NCBI GenBank assembly: GCA_900554855.1
Contig: USIZ01000106.1
Location: 1 to 5,546 of the forward strand
Length of the DNA stretch: 5,546 nucleotides
Direction of reading: 5' to 3'
Source of the DNA: an uncultured Eubacteriales bacterium
GTDB lineage: Bacteria > Bacillota > Clostridia > Oscillospirales > Oscillospiraceae
In this document: piece by piece, positions 1 to 5,546 of the stretch
How positions within the stretch are numbered: position 1 is the stretch's first letter
How the letters are laid out: the number at the start of each line of letters is the position of its first letter
The notes under the pieces: generated by a model
Databases searched by the model: none
Told to the model about the DNA's origin: nothing
What the model saw: only the letters and a program-made list of their open reading frames with translations
Program-made: the position numbers and the translations under genes

Positions 1-1063
1 CGAACACAATGAGTTCTGCAATGGCGGCCACCTTTGGGGCGGCGGTGAGCAGAGCGGGCAGCGGCAGGGAGAACTCAGCGGCGACCGCCAGATAGGCGTT
101 CAGTAGGCTGAGCAGCACCAGCAGCGGCACCCGCCGGTTTGTAAAGTTCAGTCCGGCAAAATAGCGGCGGGAGAGCTTCTGGGGCGGGATATCCTCCGCG
201 GGGGGACGCACCGGGCGGGGCTTCGGAGTCCGGAGCTTTTTTGCCTTGGCCGGAATCTCCCCGGTATCGTCCTCTGCGGCGGACTCTGATTCATAGGTGA
301 CCTCCTCGTCGGTGCCCGGGATGTACTTCTCTGCCATCTCGGTGTCCTCGTCGGTAGAGGCGGCCTGGGAGAACATGGAGTCGGCAAAGCGATCCATGTC
401 CGACTTCCAGCGGCTGAGGCGACTCTCCTTTTCATCCTGAAGGCGTTCGCCGGTCTCCTCCGGTTCGGACTTGGCCCGGTAGTCCTCCCGGCGGTCCGGG
501 GCGGCGGGGGTGATCTCCTTGGCCTTGACCCGCTTGGAGGGGAGGAAGCCGTCCGGGCGGTGCTCGTCGGAGTTGACGTTGGGCACATCGGCAAAGACTG
601 CGTCCAGCACCTCCTGGGGCAGGGCGGCGGCGTCCGGTTCCTTCCACGGGGAGGGGACGGCCTTTTTGGGCGGTTCCGCAGGCGTCTGCACACCCGGGAA
701 GGCGACTACCTTGCCCTTTTTGCCCCGGCGCTTCTGCTCCGGGTCGGAGAGCACATCGGGCTGATCGGCGTCATCCTCCCGCACCACCGGCGGGACATGG
801 ATGGTGCGCGTCTCGCCCGCCTGCCAGGCCTGAATGGGGACAACTTCGTCCTCCACTTCCACCGTCTCCGTTTCACTGGCGGATTCCGTGGATGCGGCTT
901 CCTCTGGCGCGGGTTCGGGCGCTTCCGGCTGTGGTTCCGGTTTTTTGCGTCCGTAGACCTCGGCCAGAATGTCGTCCAGCGACTCCTCTGCGGGTTCCAC
1001 GCCCTCCAGCATATCGTTCAGGGCGTAGAGTTCATTATTCGGTTTTTCACCGTTTCCAGACAT
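1..1063 (-). CDS. Unrecognised protein with long acidic disordered N-terminus and C-terminal membrane part (partial)
   Basis: I do not recognise this family. The frame is open from an ATG at 1063 to the left edge, giving 354 codons, with the C-terminus missing. Residues 1 to about 295 are rich in Glu, Asp, Pro and Ala, with basic patches near 111-117 (KRRGKKGK) and 273-286, and look disordered. Short order-prone stretches occur near 11-38 (ELYALNDML, LDDILAEVYG) and 212-233. Residues 296-311 are basic (KLSRRYF, TNRR) and lead into a hydrophobic segment at about 312-329 that is probably the first transmembrane helix. Hydrophobic sequence continues from about 333 to the edge, so several membrane segments are likely. 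The basic residues before the first helix would keep the long N-terminus cytoplasmic. The start is supported by AAGGAG (minus strand, 1075-1080), 11 nt from the ATG. The gene begins 46 nt after the rlmB stop with no terminator between, so cotranscription is likely. Function is unknown. Confidence 0.82.
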   Translation of the reverse strand, partial: MSGNGEKPNNELYALNDMLEGVEPAEESLDDILAEVYGRKKPEPQPEAPEPAPEEAASTESASETETVEVEDEVVPIQAWQAGETRTIHVPPVVREDDADQPDVLSDPEQKRRGKKGKVVAFPGVQTPAEPPKKAVPSPWKEPDAAALPQEVLDAVFADVPNVNSDEHRPDGFLPSKRVKAKEITPAAPDRREDYRAKSEPEETGERLQDEKESRLSRWKSDMDRFADSMFSQAASTDEDTEMAEKYIPGTDEEVTYESESAAEDDTGEIPAKAKKLRTPKPRPVRPPAEDIPPQKLSRRYFAGLNFTNRRVPLLVLLSLLNAYLAVAAEFSLPLPALLTAAPKVAAIAELIVF

Positions 1064-1109
1064 GAGATATATGGCTCCTTAAAAAGTGGGGAAAAAGATA
1101 CCGTTTGCG

Positions 1110-1886
1110 TCAGTTCATTCTCTGCCGCACGGCCTCATAGAGCAGGATGGCCGCGGCGGCGGAGGCGTTCAGAGAATCCAGATCGCTCTTCATGGGAATG
1201 CTGACAGTGAAGTCGCACTCCTGGGCGACCAGGCGGCTCATGCCGGAGCCCTCGCTGCCGATGACGATGGCGGCGGGCCCCTTCAGGTCGGCGGAGTAGA
1301 GCGAGGTGGTGCCGTTCATGGCGGTGCCGAAGATCCAGACGCCCTCCTCCTTGAGCTGCTTGAGCAGGGCGGTGATGTTGGGCACCCGGGCCACGGGGAT
1401 GTGGCTGACGGCGCCGGCACTGGTCTTGGCCACCACGGCGGTGAGGCCGGCGGAGCGGCGCTTGGGGATGATGACGCCGTGGGCGCCTGCACAGCAGGCG
1501 GTGCGGATCACCGCGCCCAGATTGTGGGGGTCGCTCAGCTCGTCGCATACCACGATGAGGGGGGCTTCGCCCTTCTCCCGGGCGGCGGCGAGGATGTCGT
1601 CCACGCTGGCGTACTCCCGCACGGCGCACAGGGCGATGACGCCCTGATGGGCGTGGGTGACGCTCATGCGGTCCAGCTTGCGCTTGTCCGCATCCACCAC
1701 CACAATGCCGCGGGCCCGGGCGGTGGAGGCGATGTGGCCGAGGGAGGAGTCAGTCTCCCCCTTGAGAATGAAGATCTTATCAATGACGGTCCCGGTGCGC
1801 AGCGCCTCGGTGACGGCGTTACGGCCCTCAATGACGCCGTCGGCTTCGGCCTGCGGCTCCCGGGCGGGACGGTTGCGTTCAGACAT
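1110..1886 (-). CDS. rlmB: 23S rRNA (guanosine-2'-O-)-methyltransferase RlmB, TrmH/SpoU family
   Basis: This is a SPOUT-class (trefoil-knot) SAM-dependent RNA ribose methyltransferase of 258 residues, a normal family length. Residues 17-92 match the SpoU substrate-binding domain, opening with VIEGRNAVTEAL. Residues about 108-250 form the methylase domain. Motif 1 is DPHNLGAVIRTA (119-130) with conserved N122 and catalytic-type R128. Motif 2 is VIGSEGSGM (208-216) with E212. Motif 3 runs IPMKSDLDSLNASAAA (230-245) with the S238-L239-N240 signature of the knot. The SLNASAA ending and the N-terminal domain favour RlmB (G2251 in E. coli 23S rRNA numbering, peptidyl-transferase P loop) over tRNA TrmH, though this family is often misassigned and another 2'-O target is possible. 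The ATG is set by AGGAGG (minus strand, 1894-1899) 7 nt upstream. The gene is divergent from ftsH and probably cotranscribed with the membrane protein gene downstream. Confidence 0.93.
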   Translation of the reverse strand: MSERNRPAREPQAEADGVIEGRNAVTEALRTGTVIDKIFILKGETDSSLGHIASTARARGIVVVDADKRKLDRMSVTHAHQGVIALCAVREYASVDDILAAAREKGEAPLIVVCDELSDPHNLGAVIRTACCAGAHGVIIPKRRSAGLTAVVAKTSAGAVSHIPVARVPNITALLKQLKEEGVWIFGTAMNGTTSLYSADLKGPAAIVIGSEGSGMSRLVAQECDFTVSIPMKSDLDSLNASAAAAILLYEAVRQRMN

Positions 1887-1909
1887 GGAGATACCTCCTG
1901 ATACTTTGC

Positions 1910-1950
1910 TAGCAACGTGTTAGTAACGTGCTGGTAACCTTGATAGTAAC
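1910..1950. repeat. Four helically phased GTTAC-type repeats in the rlmB leader
   Basis: Four 7-bp units occur on the plus strand: TAGCAAC (1910-1916), TAGTAAC (1921-1927), TGGTAAC (1932-1938) and TAGTAAC (1944-1950). On the minus strand they read GTTRCYA. Spacing is 11, 11 and 12 bp, about one helical turn. Two units are followed by GTG, which raises local identity. They lie just downstream of the predicted rlmB start site, a position suited to a repressor that binds one DNA face, or to an RNA-binding protein acting on the leader. No regulator is identified, and chance or a minisatellite-like expansion remains possible. Confidence 0.5.
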
Positions 1951-1967
1951 ACACAAAAAAGTATACC
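1940..1967 (+). promoter_or_regulatory. Weak candidate plus-strand promoter overlapping the rlmB promoter
   Basis: TTGATA (1940-1945, 5 of 6 to the -35 consensus) is followed after 16 bp by TATACC (1962-1967, 4 of 6 to the -10). The -10 shares the GTATAC palindrome (1961-1966) with the minus-strand rlmB -10, so the two promoters would exclude each other. Its product would start near 1974 and run through the mini-ORF towards ftsH. The evidence is hexamer matching only. Confidence 0.25.
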
Positions 1968-1968
1968 A
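1960..1968 (-). promoter_or_regulatory. Extended -10 promoter for rlmB
   Basis: Read on the minus strand the sequence is TGGTATACT: an extended -10 (TGn) followed by TATACT, 5 of 6 to the sigma-A consensus. The -35 region at 17-bp spacing (1983-1988) reads TTCCTT, which is weak, as is common for extended -10 promoters. Initiation would fall near 1953, giving a leader of about 65 nt before the rlmB ATG. It is inferred from sequence only. Confidence 0.55.
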
Positions 1969-1978
1969 CAGTTTGTGG
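1966..1978. repeat. Perfect inverted repeat CCACA-GTT-TGTGG next to the rlmB -10
   Basis: Five-base arms (1966-1970 and 1974-1978) flank a 3-nt centre. The repeat sits in the spacer directly upstream of the rlmB -10, and its first two bases overlap the extended -10 TG motif and the end of the candidate plus-strand -10. A bound protein would touch either promoter. It is short enough to arise by chance. Confidence 0.35.
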
Positions 1979-1998
1979 GGGGAAGGAAGGAAAATATT

Positions 1999-2034
1999 AT
2001 GAAGGCGCGGTTAAGAAAGTGGGGCAAATCGTGA
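1999..2034 (+). CDS. Possible 11-codon leader peptide or remnant ORF
   Basis: ATG at 1999 opens an 11-residue frame (MKARLRKWGKS) that ends at TGA 2032-2034. A purine-rich, Shine-Dalgarno-like stretch (AAGGAAGG, 1983-1990) lies 8 nt upstream, which is good spacing. The peptide is strongly basic. Its beginning resembles the first residues of MazE/AbrB swapped-hairpin antitoxins, which often open with MKA-x-x-x-KWGNS, but no antitoxin-like sequence follows the stop. It could be a translated leader in the ftsH upstream region, a decayed antitoxin start, or chance. Confidence 0.22.
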   Translation: MKARLRKWGKS

Positions 2035-2052
2035 ACAGATTGTGGACAGATG
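2019..2052. repeat. Short degenerate tandem repeat, unit about 11 bp
   Basis: GTGAACAGATT (2031-2041) and GTGGACAGATG (2042-2052) are adjacent and match at 9 of 11 positions. A weaker third copy, GTGGGGCAAATC, precedes them at 2019-2030. The block sits about 35 bp upstream of the ftsH -35 element, where an upstream activator could bind. No known operator is recognised, and the copies are few. Confidence 0.35.
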
Positions 2053-2086
2053 GCGGGAAAGTCACAGAATGTTTACGGGTGCTTTC

Positions 2087-2115
2087 TTGTCATGGGAAAA
2101 TTTTTGTGCTATATT
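2087..2115 (+). promoter_or_regulatory. Sigma-A-type promoter for ftsH
   Basis: The -35 TTGTCA (2087-2092, 5 of 6) and the -10 TATATT (2110-2115, 5 of 6) are separated by exactly 17 bp. A TGC triplet directly before the -10 makes it an extended -10, and the spacer contains an A/T tract. Transcription should start near 2122, leaving a leader of about 44 nt before the ftsH start codon. This is the best promoter in the window and looks fit for strong basal expression. Confidence 0.72.
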
Positions 2116-2127
2116 GTAAATTACAAT
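2113..2127. promoter_or_regulatory. Palindromic operator candidate over the ftsH -10 and start site
   Basis: ATTGTAAATTACAAT is a perfect palindrome with two 7-bp arms around one central base. It overlaps the last bases of the -10 and the predicted transcription start, the classic position for a repressor. The 7-1-7 geometry is like that of Fur/PerR-family boxes, but the half-site sequence does not match their consensus, so no regulator is named. It is AT-rich, and the region around it is AT-rich too, which raises the chance background. Confidence 0.45.
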
Positions 2128-2151
2128 TTATTTGTACCAATGTGACCACAT

Positions 2152-2157
2152 AGGAGG
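2152..2157 (+). promoter_or_regulatory. Ribosome binding site fixing a TTG start for ftsH
   Basis: A perfect AGGAGG lies 8 nt before TTG at 2166-2168. The first in-frame ATG is at 2223 (codon 20), has no Shine-Dalgarno sequence, and would remove the basic N-terminal segment before the first membrane helix. TTG is therefore the better start. Confidence 0.85.
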
Positions 2158-2165
2158 AAAAAGCC

Positions 2166-4322
<2,157 letters not shown>

Positions 4323-4330
4323 TCAACGGC

Positions 4331-4362
4331 AAACGCCCCGTTCCATACGGAACGGGGCGTTT
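4331..4362 (+). terminator. Intrinsic terminator after ftsH
   Basis: A perfect 14-bp stem (4331-4344 pairing with 4349-4362) with a 4-nt ATAC loop starts 8 nt after the ftsH stop. The stem is GC-rich in the middle and ends in TTT, followed by a poor U tract (GTGCTCTTT). The left arm begins with AAA, so limited function on the other strand is possible. Confidence 0.8.
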
Positions 4363-4403
4363 GTGCTCTTTCGGCCACAGGACAAAAGAGCCAGTCTCAC
4401 AGA

Positions 4404-4429
4404 GTTTTGCCGCCCGCAGGCGGCAAAAC
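4404..4429. repeat. REP-like perfect palindrome
   Basis: An 11-bp perfect stem (GTTTTGCCGCC at 4404-4414, pairing with 4419-4429) closes a 4-nt CGCA loop. No T tract follows on either strand, so it is not a standard intrinsic terminator. Its form, a GC core with A/T ends in a convergent intergenic region, resembles dispersed REP-type palindromes, but only one copy is present here. Confidence 0.5.
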
Positions 4430-4443
4430 AAATTGAAATAATG

Positions 4444-4475
4444 AAAAGAGGCGGAATTCACTTCCGCCTCTTTTT
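4444..4475 (+). terminator. Second intrinsic terminator, possibly bidirectional
   Basis: A 13-bp perfect stem (AAAAGAGGCGGAA at 4444-4456, pairing with 4462-4474) with a 5-nt loop ends in a run of five T (4471-4475). The A run at the left arm gives a TTTT tract on the minus strand, so it may also stop transcription coming from the SDR gene. It follows the first ftsH terminator by about 80 nt. Confidence 0.72.
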
Positions 4476-4483
4476 ACTTCTCA

Positions 4484-4531
4484 CCTCAAGGGTGCCGACT
4501 TTTCGCACAGCGTATCGAGGTGCCCTTGGGG
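4484..4531. repeat. Long imperfect stem-loop in the convergent intergenic region
   Basis: Positions 4484-4496 can pair with 4519-4531 over 13 bp as plus-strand RNA, with three G-U pairs and a CAAGGG/CCCTTG core, around a 22-nt loop. The G-U pairs become A-C mismatches in minus-strand RNA, so the fold favours plus-strand RNA. No T tract follows. Its role is unknown. Confidence 0.35.
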
Positions 4532-4547
4532 CGCAGCTTTCTCTTTT

Positions 4548-4567
4548 AAAAACCGGCAAAGCCGATT
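4548..4567 (-). terminator. Probable terminator of the SDR gene
   Basis: On the minus strand, 14 nt after the SDR stop codon, AATCGGC (4567-4561) pairs with GCCGGTT (4557-4551) around a TTT loop, with one G-U pair. The right arm runs into TTTTT (4552-4548). Outer CTTTTA/TAAAAG arms extend the symmetry. The stem is short, so efficiency may be modest, but the hairpin at 4444-4475 could act as backup. Confidence 0.5.
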
Positions 4568-4580
4568 CTAAAAGAATGCG

Positions 4581-5312
4581 TCAGCATATTCCCCCGTTCG
4601 GCGCGATCACCTGACCGGTGATGAACTCCGCGCCATCGGAGCACAGATAGCGCACACAGCGGGCCACCTCATAGGGAGTGCCGATGCGCCCCAGCGGGGT
4701 CTCCTCGGCCAGCGCCTGCATATCCTCCTCGGAGAGATGGGCGTTCATGTCGGTGTCGATGACGCCGGGGGCGACGCAGTTGACCCGGATGTTGGAGGGG
4801 CCGACCTCCTTGGCCAGCGCCTTGGTAAAGGCGATGACCGCACCCTTGCTGGCGGAATAGGCCACCTCGCAGCTGCCGCCGATCTGCCCCCACATGGAGC
4901 TCATGGTGACGATGGCCCCCTTCCGGCGGCGGATGAAATAGGGCAGCGCTGCCCGGACGGTGTAAAAAAGGCCGTCCACGTTGACGGAGAACACCCGGTG
5001 CCAGTCCTCGTCGGAGACATGGGTGAGCACGTCCTGAGGCAGGGCGACTCCGGCGGAGCACACCAGCGCATCCGGCGCGCCCAGCTCCTGCACGGCCCGC
5101 TCGATAAAGGCGGCGGCCTGAGCGGGGTCGGCGGCGTCGGCCCGGACGGCCAGCACGCTGATGCCTCTGGCGCTCAGCTCGTTCTGGAGCGCGTGCGCAG
5201 CCTCCTCGGAGTGCAGATAGCTGAAGGCGATGTTCCAGCCCTTGAAGGCAAATGTGCGGGCGATGGCCGCTCCGATGCCCCGGCTGCCGCCGGTGATGAA
5301 TACGGTGCTCAT
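4581..5312 (-). CDS. Short-chain dehydrogenase/reductase, FabG-like (possible EF-P 5-aminopentanone reductase)
   Basis: This is a classical SDR of 243 residues that should bind NAD(P)H in a Rossmann fold. The N-terminus holds the cofactor loop TGGSRGIG (7-14). The usual NNAG motif reads CSAG (85-88). The active-site tetrad is N111, S139, Y152 and K156 (YSASK), and the C-terminus has the family-typical ITGQVIAPNGG. Overall it resembles 3-oxoacyl-ACP reductase FabG. However, SSMWGQIGGSCEVAYSASK (138-156), with its Trp and the CEVAYS stretch, and the Cys-ending tail recall, as far as I remember the family, YmfI-type reductases that finish the 5-aminopentanol modification of EF-P. No fatty-acid synthesis genes adjoin it, so the FabG role is not supported by context. 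ATG at 5312 is chosen because AAGGAGG lies 8 nt upstream; an in-frame ATG at 5360 lacks a properly spaced site. The gene converges on ftsH. Confidence 0.92.
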   Translation of the reverse strand: MSTVFITGGSRGIGAAIARTFAFKGWNIAFSYLHSEEAAHALQNELSARGISVLAVRADAADPAQAAAFIERAVQELGAPDALVCSAGVALPQDVLTHVSDEDWHRVFSVNVDGLFYTVRAALPYFIRRRKGAIVTMSSMWGQIGGSCEVAYSASKGAVIAFTKALAKEVGPSNIRVNCVAPGVIDTDMNAHLSEEDMQALAEETPLGRIGTPYEVARCVRYLCSDGAEFITGQVIAPNGGIC

Positions 5313-5320
5313 ATGGATGA

Positions 5321-5327
5321 CCTCCTT
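5321..5327 (-). promoter_or_regulatory. Ribosome binding site of the SDR gene
   Basis: The minus strand reads AAGGAGG, 8 nt before the ATG at 5312. This selects the 243-residue start over the upstream in-frame ATG at 5360, which would add 16 residues ahead of the Rossmann fold. Confidence 0.85.
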
Positions 5328-5352
5328 GTAGAGTTGAAGCGTATGATCTGTG

Positions 5353-5389
5353 CCTGACATACCTCGTCCCTGGGGCGCAGAATGTCAGG
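5353..5389. repeat. Inverted repeat upstream of the SDR gene
   Basis: Perfect 8-bp arms CCTGACAT (5353-5360) and ATGTCAGG (5382-5389) flank 21 bp that contain a smaller CCC/GGG symmetry. The repeat begins 41 bp upstream of the SDR start codon. It could be a two-site operator or a leader stem-loop. No T tract follows on the minus strand that would make it a terminator. Confidence 0.4.
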
Positions 5390-5546
5390 GAAATGGGTAC
5401 AATACTAAAACGTCCATTTCTTCCCGGCGTCTTCAGCCATTCGGTGCGCAGTTCGATCCGGGGAGCGTGAGAATCGGCGCTGTCCGCGGCATGGGGCAGG
5501 GCCTCCTCACCTAGAATGTATTTCCATTTTCCCATGAATCGACGGG
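5390..5546. other. Upstream DNA of the SDR gene, no supported gene
   Basis: No complete gene is convincing here. One minus-strand frame is open from the right edge, with an ATG at 5535, and reads about 75 codons (starting MGKWKYILGEEALPHAADS) before it enters the SDR gene in a shifted frame. Codons between about 5505 and 5430 look like the neighbours in third-position GC, so it may be the tail of a broken upstream gene, but no Shine-Dalgarno sequence is visible in the 11 nt before the ATG. A weak -10-like TATTGT (minus strand, near 5400) lacks a clear -35. Confidence 0.3.

Noticed and set aside
560..1204. Plus-strand open frame of 214 codons opposite the acidic protein, and a 181-codon minus frame at 148-693
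   Set aside because: Both have low-complexity Arg/Pro or Gly/Phe composition typical of shadow frames. The minus frame starting at 1063 has a ribosome site and operon spacing from rlmB.
1086..1901. Plus-strand open frame of 271 codons across rlmB
   Set aside because: It is a Gly/Ala/Asp-rich shadow of rlmB, which carries all SpoU motifs on the minus strand.
1910..1950. CRISPR-like array from the GTTAC repeats
   Set aside because: Units are only about 7 bp with 4-5 bp between them; there are no 20-40 bp repeats with unique spacers and no cas genes.
2042..2050. DnaA box or replication origin from TGTGGACAG-like sequence
   Set aside because: Matches to the DnaA box are imperfect and few, and no dnaA, dnaN or AT-rich unwinding region accompanies them.
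5313..5360. Earlier in-frame ATG for the SDR gene at 5360
   Set aside because: It has no properly spaced Shine-Dalgarno sequence and would add 16 residues not seen before the TGGSRGIG loop; the ATG at 5312 has AAGGAGG at 8 nt.
5313..5400. Riboswitch or T-box leader ahead of the SDR gene
   Set aside because: No T-box GGTGG motif, no recognisable aptamer core and no terminator/antiterminator pair can be seen; only a simple inverted repeat is present.

Overview
The window is a piece of bacterial chromosome with ordinary housekeeping genes. Strong AGGAGG-type ribosome binding sites, GC-rich codon third positions, sigma-A-like promoters with extended -10 elements and a TTG-started ftsH all suggest a GC-rich member of the Bacillota, probably a gut Clostridia lineage such as the Oscillospiraceae. 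That assignment is an inference from style and protein flavour, not a match to a named genome.

Layout, left to right. Positions 1-1063 (minus) hold the N-terminal 354 codons of an unrecognised protein: about 300 residues of acidic, proline-rich, probably disordered sequence, then the start of a hydrophobic membrane part that runs off the left edge. Positions 1110-1886 (minus) encode an RlmB/TrmH-type 23S rRNA 2'-O-ribose methyltransferase, 46 nt upstream of that gene and probably in the same transcript. Positions 1887-2165 are a divergent control region. It holds an extended -10 promoter for rlmB, a well-formed promoter for ftsH with a 15-bp palindrome on its -10/+1 region, helically phased GTTAC repeats, a second small palindrome and an 11-codon mini-ORF. 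Positions 2166-4322 (plus) encode a full-length FtsH membrane AAA+ zinc protease. Positions 4323-4580 are a convergent intergenic region packed with four or five hairpins, at least two of them terminator-like. Positions 4581-5312 (minus) encode a short-chain dehydrogenase/reductase of the FabG fold, with sequence features that recall the EF-P 5-aminopentanone reductase (YmfI) branch. Positions 5313-5546 are its leader and upstream DNA, with one perfect inverted repeat and no convincing complete gene.

The recognisable genes share a broad theme of translation and protein quality: rRNA methylation (RlmB), membrane protein turnover (FtsH) and possibly EF-P modification (the SDR). They are in separate transcription units, so functional coupling is only a suggestion. 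I found no mobile element, CRISPR array, tRNA, rRNA or recognisable riboswitch, and no clear new multi-gene system. The parts most worth a second look are the compact divergent regulatory region, the hairpin cluster after ftsH, and the long acidic membrane protein linked to rlmB.
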